Shown: one piece after another, positions 17,113 to 25,676 of the stretch | Numbering within the stretch: position 1 is the first letter of the stretch | Layout of the letters: each line of letters begins with the position of its first letter | From: Streptomyces flavochromogenes | Lineage (GTDB): Bacteria > Actinomycetota > Actinomycetes > Streptomycetales > Streptomycetaceae | Length of the DNA: 64,000 nt | Direction of reading: 5' to 3' | Assembly (NCBI RefSeq): GCF_000717595.1 | Contig: NZ_JNZO01000013.1 | Location: forward strand, 148,884-212,883 | Position numbers and translations under genes: made by a program | Notes under the pieces: model-generated | What the model was told of the DNA's origin: nothing | What the model saw: only the letters and a program-made list of their open reading frames with translations | Databases searched by the model: none

Positions 17113-17120
17113 ATGGCGGC

Positions 17121-17699
17121 ATGGACGCCGAACTCTCCGAACTCCTCGACGGCATCGGGCCACGGCTGCGCGCGCTGCGGCTCGACCGCGGCCTCACCCT
17201 CGAAGTCCTCGCGCAGGACACCGGGATCTCCGTGAGCACGTTGTCCCGCCTGGAGTCGGGCCTTCGGCGTCCGACGCTCGACCTCCTGGTCCCGCTCGCA
17301 AGGGCCCACCGCGTCGCCCTCGACCAGCTGGTGGCGGCCCCGGCGACCGGCGATCCGCGGGTCCATCTGAGACCGCGGAGCCGGGGGAACGGGAGCGTCC
17401 TGGTCCCCTTGACGCAGTACCCGGGCCGGGTCCAGGTCTTCAAGCAGGTCCTCGCGCACCGCGAACCTCGGCTGGTGACCCACGCGGGGTACGAATGGCT
17501 CTACGTGCTCGCCGGGGAGCTCCGCCTCGTCCTCGGAGAACGCGAGGTCGTCCTCCGGCCGGGCGAGGTCGCCGAGTTCGACACCGGCGAACCGCACTGG
17601 TTCGGCCCGGCCGGCCGTGAAGCGGTGGAGATCCTGCACTTGTTCGGCCCCCGAGGGGACCAGGCCGTCGTACGCACCGGCCCGACGACGGACGGCTGA
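17121..17699 (+). CDS. XRE-family regulator with C-terminal cupin domain
   Basis: This 192-aa protein has an N-terminal HTH_3 domain (RLRALRLDRGLTLEVLAQDT, then GISVSTLSRLESGLRRPTLD; about residues 11-65). A cupin_2 barrel (about 105-180) follows, with GYEWLYVLAGELRLVLG, LRPGEVAEFDTGEPHW and a final LHLFGPRG. Such proteins sense small ligands through the cupin and repress nearby genes. ATG 17121 is used. Its divergent neighbour is the MFS exporter, and the palindrome at 17096-17112 abuts its start. The ligand is unknown. Confidence 0.9.
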   Translation: MDAELSELLDGIGPRLRALRLDRGLTLEVLAQDTGISVSTLSRLESGLRRPTLDLLVPLARAHRVALDQLVAAPATGDPRVHLRPRSRGNGSVLVPLTQYPGRVQVFKQVLAHREPRLVTHAGYEWLYVLAGELRLVLGEREVVLRPGEVAEFDTGEPHWFGPAGREAVEILHLFGPRGDQAVVRTGPTTDG

Positions 17700-17992
17700 G
17701 CAAGGCTGCCTCGGTCGGCGGAGGGGCCCGGTCCCCATGCTTCAGGATCGCCCCGCCGCTCCCCCGGAGACACGTAGGTGCCCGGCCCGAAGCGCCTCCC
17801 GGTGAGCCTGAGCAGCCCGCGGGCGTGCGGCACGGCGCGGCATGTTGCCGCGGTGTGGCGGAGTCATGGCGGGCTCGTGGCAGCGGTGCCTGTCGTCCTG
17901 TACGGGTGGCGACGCACGTCTAGCATCCGGGGAACGGCTCCGCCGCTGCCGGTGTGGGGTCGTACCCGGTCGCTGCCAAGGGCAGGTTCGTC

Positions 17993-18541
17993 ATGAGTTC
18001 ATCCCGCACCCTCACCGTCGGCGAAGCAGAGGCTCGGCTGTCCGAGCTGAGCGTGATCGACGTCCGCACCCCGGGCGAGTTCGCGTCCGGCCGTCTGCCC
18101 GGCGCCGTCAACGTCCCTCTGGAACGCATCGAGGACAGGGTGCCCGACCTGCGGGACGCCACCACGAGCAGGCCGCTCCTGTTGGTGTGCGCCTCCGGCG
18201 CCCGCTCCGAGAAGGCCGTCGCGGCGCTCGCCTCCCACGGCGTCGCCGCGGCGAGTCTCACGGGCGGCACCCGGGGCTGGGCCTCGGCCGGCCACCCGCT
18301 CGAGTACCCGCCGGGGCCCGTACGGAAGGTCTGGGGGATGGAGCGTCAGGTGCGCTTCACCGCAGGGGTCCTGGTCCTGCTCGGCCTGGTTCTCGGGCTG
18401 GTCGTCCATCCTGCGTTCCAGGTGCTCTCGGCGGGGATCGCCGGAGGTCTGGTGTTCTCGGCGCTCACCGACACCTGCGGTATGGCGGTGGTCCTGGGCC
18501 GGCTCCCCTTCAACCGGCGCGGCGCGGCATCCCACAGCTGA
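17993..18541 (+). CDS. Rhodanese domain fused to DUF2892-like membrane segment
   Basis: This 182-aa protein has an N-terminal rhodanese domain (residues 5-105: SVIDVRTPGEFASGRLPGAV) with the catalytic loop VCASGARSEKA, whose Cys would carry persulfide sulfur. Two hydrophobic segments follow (FTAGVLVLLGLVLGLVV and VLSAGIAGGLVFSALT), as in DUF2892 proteins fused to rhodaneses. It is probably membrane-bound with the rhodanese in the cytoplasm, moving sulfane sulfur. ATG 17993 has GGCAGG upstream. No sulfide-oxidation partner genes are adjacent. Confidence 0.88.
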   Translation: MSSSRTLTVGEAEARLSELSVIDVRTPGEFASGRLPGAVNVPLERIEDRVPDLRDATTSRPLLLVCASGARSEKAVAALASHGVAAASLTGGTRGWASAGHPLEYPPGPVRKVWGMERQVRFTAGVLVLLGLVLGLVVHPAFQVLSAGIAGGLVFSALTDTCGMAVVLGRLPFNRRGAASHS

Positions 18542-18688
18542 CGCGTGCCGCCGCTTCCCGCGTGGTCACTGCCGTGCGCGCGGGTCCGGCGGATCAGGGT
18601 GACGGTTCTCGGGGCCGATCCGGTCGAACCGGCGGAGTGCTCCGGCGCCGGCCGTCACGAACCGGCTGCGGACCCGGTGAGCCGGCCG

Positions 18689-18835
18689 ATGACGAACGAA
18701 AGGCTGCCGCCGGTCCGCCGCACGCCGAGGGACTGGAGCAGGGCTGAGGCCCACGCCTTCTTCATCCTCTTCGTCATCCTCTTCGTCATCCTCAAGTGCG
18801 TGACAGAGACCGAGGCCGCACGCTGGAGAGCGTGA
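18689..18835 (+). CDS. Possible small membrane protein (low confidence)
   Basis: A 48-aa frame from ATG 18689 (GGTGAG upstream) has a basic first half and one hydrophobic stretch, AHAFFILFVILFVILKCV, made by a 12-base tandem repeat at 18761-18793. It lies in the 363-base gap between the rhodanese and phosphatase genes, where nothing else is evident. Its reality is uncertain. Confidence 0.22.
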   Translation: MTNERLPPVRRTPRDWSRAEAHAFFILFVILFVILKCVTETEAARWRA

Positions 18836-18904
18836 CCTGACCCCCGGCCGCCCCACGCCGCCGAAGGCCCACGTCGTCGTGTCCCCGAAAGGAGCACCGC
18901 TTCC

Positions 18905-19516
18905 ATGAGCGACCTCATCCTGATCCGGCACGGCGAGACACAGTGGAGCGCCACCGGGCGACACACCGGCCGCACCGATCTGCCGCTCACGCCGGAGGGC
19001 GAGGGTGAGGCACGCACGCTCGCCCCGTACTTCGAGGGCCGCTCCCCTTCCTTCGTCCTCACCAGTCCCTTGCGGCGGGCCCGGCACACGGCGGAACTGG
19101 CCGGGCTGCGGGGTGCGGTGACGGACGAGGACCTGTGCGAGTGGGACTACGGCGGGTACGAGGGACTGACCACGGCCCGCATCCACGAGACCCGGCCGGA
19201 CTGGTCGCTGTGGAACGACGGCGTACCCCCGCACGCCGACGGGCGGCAGGGCGAGTCCGCCGAGGACGTGGGGCGACGGGCCGACCGGGTGCTGGCGCGC
19301 GTCGTGCCGCTCCTCGCCGGCTCGCAGGAGGACGGCGTGGTCGTCGCTCATGCTCATCTGCTGCGTGTCCTCACCGCCCGCTACCTCGGCCTGCCGGCGT
19401 CCGAGGGGCGGCTCTTCCTCCTGCGGACGGCGACGCTGGGCAGGTTGTCCACGGAGCACGGGCTGCCGGTGGTGGCGGGCTGGAACCAGCGCCCGCTCCC
19501 CCCTGCCCGCGCGTGA
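18905..19516 (+). CDS. Histidine phosphatase (phosphoglycerate-mutase-like)
   Basis: This 203-aa protein starts with the catalytic MSDLILIRHGETQW motif; the RHG His is the phospho-acceptor. It also has LTSPLRRARHTAEL, the acid CEWDYGGYEGL and the second His in VVVAHAHLLRVL. It belongs to the broad-specificity cobalamin phosphatase/phosphoglycerate mutase superfamily. ATG 18905 follows GGAG at 10 nt. The substrate is not predictable from context. Confidence 0.9.
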   Translation: MSDLILIRHGETQWSATGRHTGRTDLPLTPEGEGEARTLAPYFEGRSPSFVLTSPLRRARHTAELAGLRGAVTDEDLCEWDYGGYEGLTTARIHETRPDWSLWNDGVPPHADGRQGESAEDVGRRADRVLARVVPLLAGSQEDGVVVAHAHLLRVLTARYLGLPASEGRLFLLRTATLGRLSTEHGLPVVAGWNQRPLPPARA

Positions 19517-19551
19517 GACGGACACGGCCATGAGCGACGCAATGGGGCGCG

Positions 19552-20556
19552 ATGCACGAGCGTGAGCACGTCGTGAACCGGTACGCCGGGCACGGGGCAG
19601 CGTGGCCGCCGGTGGCCGGTGCGGCGGTGATGGCCACCGGCATCCTGTCGGTCGGTCTGAGTCTGACCGGCTTCGAGGTGGTCTCTGTCGTGGCGCTGTG
19701 GTTGGCCACGGCGCTGTGGCTGCTCCTGGCGTTCGGCTTCTCGGCCCTGCTCCTGGGGGACCGGCGCCGCTGGGAGGCGACCGCCGACACCCCGCCCGCG
19801 CTCACCGCGGTAGCCGCCACGACGGTGCTCGGCGTCCGGTTCGAGCTCCTCGGCCTCACTCCGGTGGCCGTGTCACTCCTGGTGCTCGCCGCGGTGGTGT
19901 GGCCCGTGATGCTGATCGCCGTCCTCCGACACCTGCCCCGACAGGCACCGGGAGCCGTGTTCCTCATCTGTGTGGCCACCCAAGGGCTCGCGGTGCTGTG
20001 TGCCCTCCTCGCGCCCGAGGCCGGTGACTGGCTCGCTCAGGTGGCTCTCGGCCTCTTCCTGCTGGGACTCGTGTGGTACGTCGACGCCCTGGCCCGCTTC
20101 GATCTCCGCCAGGTGGTGACCGGCGCGGGCGACCACTGGATCGCGGGCGGGGCCCTGGCGATCTCGGCGCTCGCCGGATCGAAGCTCCTCGCCTCGGGCG
20201 TCTGGTCGGGCGGCGCGGCCACGACGCTGCGGACGGCCACGCTCGTCCTGACGGCGCTCGATCTGGCCTGGTACGCGGTCCTGCTGGGCGGCGAGTTCGC
20301 CCGCCCGCGCCTCGCCTACGACGTCCGCCGTTGGGCGACGGTCTTCCCGCTCGGCATGACGGCCGTGGCGTCGCTGTCGGTCGCGGCAGCCACCGGAGTC
20401 GGGTGGCTGGACACGCTGGGCCGGGTGCTGCTGTGGATCACCGTCGCCGTGTGGCTTCCGACCTCCTACGGCTTCGCCCACTCGCTCATGGGGCACTCGC
20501 ATGACCCTGCCTCCTCCGTCGGCGGCAACCGTCGACCGCCCCGGGCACGCCGGTGA
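19552..20556 (+). CDS. TDT/TehA-like membrane transporter
   Basis: This 334-aa protein has about nine to ten hydrophobic helices, including PVAGAAVMATGILSVGLSL near the N-terminus and a C-terminal RVLLWITVAVWLPTSYGFAH. The layout matches the tellurite-resistance/dicarboxylate (TDT, C4-dicarboxylate or anion channel) family. It lies 35 bases after the phosphatase gene and may be co-transcribed. The ATG at 19552 lacks a strong ribosome site. The substrate is unknown. Confidence 0.75.
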   Translation: MHEREHVVNRYAGHGAAWPPVAGAAVMATGILSVGLSLTGFEVVSVVALWLATALWLLLAFGFSALLLGDRRRWEATADTPPALTAVAATTVLGVRFELLGLTPVAVSLLVLAAVVWPVMLIAVLRHLPRQAPGAVFLICVATQGLAVLCALLAPEAGDWLAQVALGLFLLGLVWYVDALARFDLRQVVTGAGDHWIAGGALAISALAGSKLLASGVWSGGAATTLRTATLVLTALDLAWYAVLLGGEFARPRLAYDVRRWATVFPLGMTAVASLSVAAATGVGWLDTLGRVLLWITVAVWLPTSYGFAHSLMGHSHDPASSVGGNRRPPRARR

Positions 20557-20651
20557 CGCTGACCACCGCAGCGGTCGTCGCGCCCAGGGCCGCCCTGTCC
20601 CTTCCTCACGAGGTGAGGCGGCGGACAGGCGCAGGGTGCACACTGGTCCTT

Positions 20652-20667
20652 GAGCCCCGCGGGGCTC
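20652..20667. terminator. Palindrome after the TDT gene
   Basis: GAGCCCCGCGGGGCTC is a perfect 16-base palindrome about 95 bases beyond the TDT stop, in the 293-base gap before the HdeD gene. It is a likely terminator; I see no gene in the gap. Confidence 0.45.
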
Positions 20668-20849
20668 CCGTTTCTGGCCCCTCCGAGAAGCGCTTCAAGC
20701 ACTACGAGACCTCCGAGAAACCTCGGCAAGGCTCATCTGTACGGACTGCCGGCCCGCTCCTCGCTCGATCCGAGCGTCGTGGGACGTGGCGAATCCTGGA
20801 ACTCTGCGGAGTTCCGGGACGATCCACCCGGGCGGCGGGAGGAGGACAC

Positions 20850-21503
20850 ATGGCAACGTCGCAGGGCTCCGAACCCCGTGCCGGACCGGAGGACAGCGTC
20901 GGCGGGGCAGCGCCCCCTCCCGCGGTCGACCCGGCGGACCAGTTGGCGCGTCTCGGCCGTTCGTGGGTCTGGCTCCTCGGAGCCGCCATGGCGACGCTCA
21001 TCCCGGGCATCCTGGCGCTCGTGTGGCCGGATGTCACCCTGCACGTCCTGGCCGTGCTCATCGGGGTGTACCTGCTGCTGACCGGCGCCTTCCAGTTCGT
21101 GACCGTCTTCGGGCGCGGCAGCGACCGCGTGCCCGGTCTGATCGTGGCGGTCCTGTGTGTCCTGGGCGGGGTGCTGTGTCTGAGGAACCCGCTCCAGACG
21201 ATCGCCGCGCTCTCGCTGATCGTCGGTGCCGTGTGGCTGGTGTCCGGAATCGTCACCCTCTACACGGCCATCGCCTCCAAGAGCATGCCGCACCGCGGCA
21301 TCGTCATGGCCGTCGCGGCCCTCGGCATCGTCGCGGGAATCGTGGTGCTGGCGCTGCCGACGGAGTCGGCCCGGGCCCTGACCAGGCTGCTCGGTCTCTG
21401 GCTCGTCCTCCTCGGCCTGGCCGAGACGGCCGTCGCGCTGGCGTGGCGGTCGGCACTGCGCAGGCCGGGCGTCACCGGCCGCGACGCGCCGGGCCCCGTC
21501 TGA
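20850..21503 (+). CDS. HdeD-family membrane protein
   Basis: This 217-aa protein starts at ATG 20850, with a strong GGAGGAGG site. A polar Pro/Ala-rich tail of about 35 residues precedes six membrane helices in three pairs (WVWLLGAAMATLIPGILALV; LHVLAVLIGVYLLLTGAFQF; and so on), the DUF308/HdeD repeat fold. HdeD proteins are linked to acid or general stress but have no defined activity. It is followed by two further small membrane-protein genes on the same strand, suggesting a stress-type cluster. Confidence 0.88.
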   Translation: MATSQGSEPRAGPEDSVGGAAPPPAVDPADQLARLGRSWVWLLGAAMATLIPGILALVWPDVTLHVLAVLIGVYLLLTGAFQFVTVFGRGSDRVPGLIVAVLCVLGGVLCLRNPLQTIAALSLIVGAVWLVSGIVTLYTAIASKSMPHRGIVMAVAALGIVAGIVVLALPTESARALTRLLGLWLVLLGLAETAVALAWRSALRRPGVTGRDAPGPV

Positions 21504-21622
21504 CCGCCACGTCGCCGACGCAGCCTCGCGCCCGGCCTTCGGCGTGAGGCTCACGCAATCCGCCACGCACACGACCCGAGGTACGCCGCGGCATGCCCGG
21601 CGACCGCGGAATCGGAGGAATC

Positions 21623-22081
21623 GTGTACCTCGCATACGACTACCCGCTGCTCAACGTCTTCTGGACCATGTTCTGGTTCTTCCTCTGGATCCTCTGGTTC
21701 ATCCTGCTCTTCCGGATCATCACCGACATCTTCCGGGACAAGGACATGAACGGATGGGGCAAGGCGGGCTGGCTCGCCTTCGTCATCCTGCTGCCCTTCC
21801 TCGGTGTCCTCGTCTACGTGATCGCCCGCGGCAAGCACATGGGCCGCCGCGAGATCGCCCAGGCCCGCGACCAGCAGCGCGAATTCGACGCCTACATTCG
21901 CGAGACCGCGTCCGGCGCCAAGCGACCCAGCAGCGCCGAGGAACTCACCCGGCTCGCCGAGCTCCGCTCCCGTGGAGACATCACGGACGAGGAGTTCGGC
22001 CGGGCGAAGGCGCTGATCCTGAACGACGACCGGCCGGCCGCGAGCCCCGAGCCCGGCGTTCCCCCCACCCCCGGACGCTGA
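21623..22081 (+). CDS. PLDc_N/SHOCT domain membrane protein
   Basis: This 152-aa protein starts at GTG 21623 with GGAGG four bases upstream. It opens with MYLAYDYPLLNVFWTMFWFF, has two membrane segments, and then a cytoplasmic tail ending in a SHOCT motif (SSAEELTRLAELRSRGDITD, continuing EEFGRAKALIL). SHOCT is a short oligomerisation domain. This combination is common in Streptomyces and has no known activity. Confidence 0.88.
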   Translation: MYLAYDYPLLNVFWTMFWFFLWILWFILLFRIITDIFRDKDMNGWGKAGWLAFVILLPFLGVLVYVIARGKHMGRREIAQARDQQREFDAYIRETASGAKRPSSAEELTRLAELRSRGDITDEEFGRAKALILNDDRPAASPEPGVPPTPGR

Positions 22082-22119
22082 CCGCGCCCGACGATTCGAC
22101 CGAGAAGCGAGGAATCGCG

Positions 22120-22539
22120 ATGACCTCCACTCACTCCACACGGGCAGCGGACACGACGAGACAGGCCTGGGCCGGCGGACTGACCGTCTTCGCCGCCGTC
22201 ATGCTCGGGATCACCGGCCTCGTCGGGATCTTCCGCGGCATCATGGCGATCGCAGAGGACGAAGTCTTCGTCAACACGCCCAACTACGTCTTCAAGTTCG
22301 ACCTGACGTCATGGGGCTGGATACACCTCGTCCTCGGTGTCATCGCGGTCCTCGTGAGCTTCGGGCTGTACCGGACGTCCACATGGGCACGCGTGGCCGG
22401 CGTGGGCATAGCCGCCCTCGTCATCATCGCCAACTTCCTTTCCCTGCCCTACTATCCGGCCTGGTCGATCCTGATGGTCGCCATGTCGGGATTCGTCATC
22501 TGGGCACTGTGCGCGGTGAAGCGAGAAGAACTCCTCTGA
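22120..22539 (+). CDS. Small four-helix membrane protein (DUF7144-like)
   Basis: This 139-aa protein has four hydrophobic segments and the family-typical MLGITGLVGIFRGIMAIAED, NYVFKFDLTSWGWIHLVLGV and PYYPAWSILMVAMSGFVIWA. ATG 22120 has GAGGA upstream. It lies 38 bases after the SHOCT gene and is probably co-transcribed. Function is unknown; related proteins sit beside stress genes in actinomycetes. Confidence 0.85.
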   Translation: MTSTHSTRAADTTRQAWAGGLTVFAAVMLGITGLVGIFRGIMAIAEDEVFVNTPNYVFKFDLTSWGWIHLVLGVIAVLVSFGLYRTSTWARVAGVGIAALVIIANFLSLPYYPAWSILMVAMSGFVIWALCAVKREELL

Positions 22540-22565
22540 CGCAGGGCGAGGGCCGACCGATCCGG

Positions 22566-23132
22566 TCAGGGTGACGGTCGGGATGGGCCGCCGAGTCGGT
22601 CGAGTTCCTCCGTGGCACTCCTTTCGACGAGGGCGGCCAGGTCCTTCGCTTCGTTCGCCCCGCCAGAAGCCCGTTCGCTCGCGCAGAGCGTCCGGGACTG
22701 GGCGAAGTGGGCGCGGAGACTGCCGGTGAGGATCCGCTCGAATTCCCTGCCTGTCGCTCTCTTCGCCCTGGCGAGGGTGTCCAGGCTGACCATGCCCGGC
22801 ATGTCGTACCCCTCGTGGGGGCGGGTGTCGGGAATCCCTGAGAGGTCCAGGAGTGCGCGCAGGCTCACCCCTTCCTGCTCCAGTCGCGTTCCGGCCCGGG
22901 CCGAGAGGTCCGCGAGGGCGGGATCTGCCGCGCGTGAGGGTGCCAGGGCGGTCAGGAGGTGGGCCCGCTCGCTCATGGGAATCATCAGCTGGATCCATGC
23001 GGTGTCGGTGGCGTTGAACGCCCCTGCCCGCGGCGGGCCGGTCACCGGCTGCGTGGTGCAGCCGGTGACCATGAGCGCCGCGAGCAGGGCCCACGCCATC
23101 CGCAGGGTCAGAAGGTGCCGGCGGAGTTGCAC
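22566..23132 (-). CDS. DUF305-like lipoprotein, divergent
   Basis: The product has a signal (LLTLRMAWALLAALMVTGC) ending in a lipobox Cys, then two repeats in DUF305 layout: DTAWIQLMIPMSERAHLLTA, and later GYDMPGMVSLDTLARAKRAT with EFERILTGSLRAHFAQS. DUF305 proteins usually have His-rich MMxxHHxxA motifs. Here most of those His are replaced, so any metal-binding role may be lost. GTG 23132 gives a good signal peptide; ATG 23099 is an alternative with a shorter one. No clear ribosome site is visible. Confidence 0.7.
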   Translation of the reverse strand: MQLRRHLLTLRMAWALLAALMVTGCTTQPVTGPPRAGAFNATDTAWIQLMIPMSERAHLLTALAPSRAADPALADLSARAGTRLEQEGVSLRALLDLSGIPDTRPHEGYDMPGMVSLDTLARAKRATGREFERILTGSLRAHFAQSRTLCASERASGGANEAKDLAALVERSATEELDRLGGPSRPSP

Positions 23133-23196
23133 TTGGCGCTCTGCACGATGCAGTCCTTCACTCGGTGCCCCAGTGCCGCGTCGCACGTCCGCACCC

Positions 23197-23718
23197 CAGG
23201 TTCCCTACGCCAGCCTCGACAACATCGGCGGCGCCTCGCTCGCCGTACGGCATCTGCTGGAACGGGGCCGCCGCAGGATCGCCGCCGTCACCGGTCCGCT
23301 GGACCTGTTCGAGGCGCGCGAGCGGCTCGACGGGTATCGCGAAGCGCTTCGCGGCACCGGGCGCCGGCCGATCGTCGCGCTGGGCGACTTCACCCGCGCG
23401 TCGGGCGCCCAGGCGATGCAGCAGCTCCTGGAGGACGACCCCGCGCTGGACGCGGTGTTCGCGTGCAGCGACCTCATGGCGATCGGAGCACTGCGGGCCC
23501 TGCGCCAGGCGGGGCGCCGCGTCCCCGAGGACGTGGCCGTCGTCGGCTTCGACGACATCGAGGCTGCCGCGTACACCGCGCCGGCCCTCACCTCCGTGCG
23601 CAGTCCCATGGCCGACCAGGCCATCGCCACGGTTCACCTGCTCCTGGGTCTCATCGAGGGCGGCCCCAGGGATCCGGTCGTCATCCCGAACGAACTCGTG
23701 GTCCGCGAATCGACCTGA
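23197..23718 (+). pseudogene. LacI-family effector-domain remnant
   Basis: From VPYASLDNIGGASLAVRHLL onward the frame is a good LacI/PurR type periplasmic-binding-like domain: RIAAVTGPLDLFEARERLDG, DAVFACSDLMAIGALRALRQ, PEDVAVVGFDDIEAAAYTAP. The last 170 or so residues of a roughly 340-aa regulator are intact, but the HTH and first lobe are missing. No start codon with a ribosome site is nearby. The 5' boundary is abrupt, beside the 5' region of the DUF305-like gene, so this looks like a deletion remnant. Confidence 0.75.
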
Positions 23719-23853
23719 CCGGCAGGCCTCTCACGCCGCGCTTCCCCGGCGAGGATCCGAGGATCCCTCAGCCACGCCCATCATCCGACAGTCGGTCCGG
23801 TCGACGGAAGGAACACTCGCCTGGGTGACTGCGGGGCAGGTGAGGGCCGGGAC

Positions 23854-25029
23854 ATGATCATCGGCATGAGTGCCTCTTTGATCCGCCGCGCGTGCGCCGC
23901 GGCCCTGCTCGTCACGTCCACCCTCGTCCCCGCCGTGGCCGCCGCACCCCAACCCGGCGCGCCCGCAGCGGAGTCGAAGCGTGCGCTGCAGGCCCGGCTG
24001 CTCGGCGAGAAGACCGTCCCGCACAAGCTCGACTTCCAGGGGACCACGGTCGGCGGCCTCTCCGGCATCGACCGCGACCGGTGCACCGGCGAGTACGTCC
24101 TCATCAGCGACGACCGGTCCTTCCTCCAGCCCGCGCGCTTCTACACCGCGAAGCTCGACGTCGACGCCGACGGCGTGCACGCCGTCGACTTCACCTCGAC
24201 CCGCCCCCTCCTCCAGCCGGACGGCTCGGTCTATCCGTCCCCCGCCCTCGGCGACGGCAAGGCGATCGACCCCGAGGAGATCCGCGTCGACCCTCGCGAC
24301 TGCCGCTACTGGTGGGGGCAGGAGGGCGACCGCCCCGCCGTCGCCGGGCCGCCGGTGATCCAGCCGTCCATCGAGATCTCCGACCCCGACGGCACCCACC
24401 ACGGCCGGCTGAGGCTGCCGGAGAACTACATGATCACCGCCGAGCGCGGGCCGCGCCGGAACCAGGCCGTCGAGGCGCTGACCTTCAGCGCCCGCGGCAC
24501 TGTCGTGACCAGCGCGATCGAGGGCCCCCTGCTCCAGGACGGCCCGGTGCCGGACCTGACGCACGGCGCGCTCGTCCGCGTCACGCGGCAGACCCGCGGC
24601 GGCCGGGTGCTCGGACAGTTCGCGTACCCCATCGAGAAGATCTTCGCCGAGTCCGACCCGACCAGCCCGTGGGGCCCCGATACCGGCGTACCGTCCCTCC
24701 TCGCCTTCCCGAACGACCCCGAGCGCTACCTCGTGCTCGAACGCACGTGGGTCGCCGGATCCGGGTACAAGATCCGCCGGTACGACACCACCACGCGGGG
24801 CGCCACCGACGTACGGGCCGTCGACTCCCTGGCCGGGCAGCCCGTCGTACCGATGCGGAAGAGGCTCGTCGCCGACTTCCACACCCTCGGCCTGTCCACC
24901 GTCGACAACACGGAAGGCATGACCTGGGGTCCCGCCCTGCCGTCCGGTGAACGAACCCTGATCCTCGTCAGCGACGACAACTTCGACAAGGAGGCGGTGA
25001 CGCAGATCGTCGCGCTCGCGCTGCGCTGA
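23854..25029 (+). CDS. Secreted phytase-like (esterase-like) protein
   Basis: This 391-aa protein has a signal peptide (IRRACAAALLVTSTLVPAVA, cleaved after AAA) and then the six-bladed phytase-like domain. It contains GGLSGIDRDRCTGEYVLISD, IDPEEIRVDPRDCRYWWGQE, and a late NTEGMTWGPALPSGERTLIL with LVSDDNFD. These proteins are annotated as esterase-like activity of phytase family; the true substrate is generally unproven. ATG 23854 is used (ATG 23866 is an alternative). A terminator follows. Confidence 0.88.
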   Translation: MIIGMSASLIRRACAAALLVTSTLVPAVAAAPQPGAPAAESKRALQARLLGEKTVPHKLDFQGTTVGGLSGIDRDRCTGEYVLISDDRSFLQPARFYTAKLDVDADGVHAVDFTSTRPLLQPDGSVYPSPALGDGKAIDPEEIRVDPRDCRYWWGQEGDRPAVAGPPVIQPSIEISDPDGTHHGRLRLPENYMITAERGPRRNQAVEALTFSARGTVVTSAIEGPLLQDGPVPDLTHGALVRVTRQTRGGRVLGQFAYPIEKIFAESDPTSPWGPDTGVPSLLAFPNDPERYLVLERTWVAGSGYKIRRYDTTTRGATDVRAVDSLAGQPVVPMRKRLVADFHTLGLSTVDNTEGMTWGPALPSGERTLILVSDDNFDKEAVTQIVALALR

Positions 25030-25050
25030 ACCTGAGCTTCCGGGCCCCCG

Positions 25051-25087
25051 GGGAGGGCGGTGACGCGCCGTACGTCACCACCCTCCC
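25051..25087 (+). terminator. Terminator after the phytase-like gene
   Basis: Two 15-base arms with one mismatch (GGGAGGGCGGTGACG / CGTCACCACCCTCCC) and a 7-nt loop lie 21 bases after the stop codon at 25029. The minus-strand gene at 25133 converges on the same hairpin. Confidence 0.75.
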
Positions 25088-25132
25088 GGCGGGGACGGGA
25101 GCGCGCCGCCGGCCGCGGCACGGACGGACCGG

Positions 25133-25513
25133 TCAGGCGCCCTCGTCGAAACGGCCCGCCTCCACCTGGAGGGCCAAGGCCTGCAGCACCTCGGCGGAGG
25201 TGACGTCGGTCCTCCCCTCGTCGTGCGCCACGGCAAGACTGGTGAAGGCGAGGGTGAACCCCGAGACCATGGTGTACAGCGCGGGACCGAGCGCTGCGGC
25301 CAGGAGGTGGGCGACGTCCTGCGGAGCGGCGTCGGCGGGCACGCTGATGTGGGGCAGCATCTCGTTCAGCATCTGCGTGACCACACGCGGCTCGACCTCG
25401 GACGCGGCCTCGTAGGCCTCATCGCCCTCGCTCTCGTTCTCCACCGCCCTGCGGATCTCCTGAGCCTCCGTCAGGATGCCGATCACTCGCTTCAGAACCT
25501 CAGCTCGCTCCAT
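25133..25513 (-). CDS. Hypothetical small helical protein
   Basis: This 126-aa soluble protein appears mostly helical and acidic at its N-terminus (VENESEGDEAYEAASEVEPR). A central LYTMVSGFTLAFTSLAVAHD stretch is moderately hydrophobic but polar at its end. I do not recognise a family. Codon usage is typical of the host. It is convergent with the phytase-like gene and follows the kinase gene (25677-28142) on the same strand, with a 163-base gap. Confidence 0.75.
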   Translation of the reverse strand: MERAEVLKRVIGILTEAQEIRRAVENESEGDEAYEAASEVEPRVVTQMLNEMLPHISVPADAAPQDVAHLLAAALGPALYTMVSGFTLAFTSLAVAHDEGRTDVTSAEVLQALALQVEAGRFDEGA

Positions 25514-25676
25514 TTCACGGAGCCTAGCCCCACGTCGGCAGACCTGGCCGTGCGGCGAGCAGTTCAGGCGGCGGTACGACCGTCCAGGACGCCGCGTACG
25601 GGCGACGGCAGCATCGCTCCGACACCGGGGAGCAGCAGGGCCGGACTGCCTCCGGCCCGGCTCGCTGCGGCGGCGG

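Noticed and set aside
18545..18688. Upstream extension of the small hydrophobic frame from 18545
   Set aside because: Poor codon bias and no ribosome site; only the part from 18689 is worth noting.
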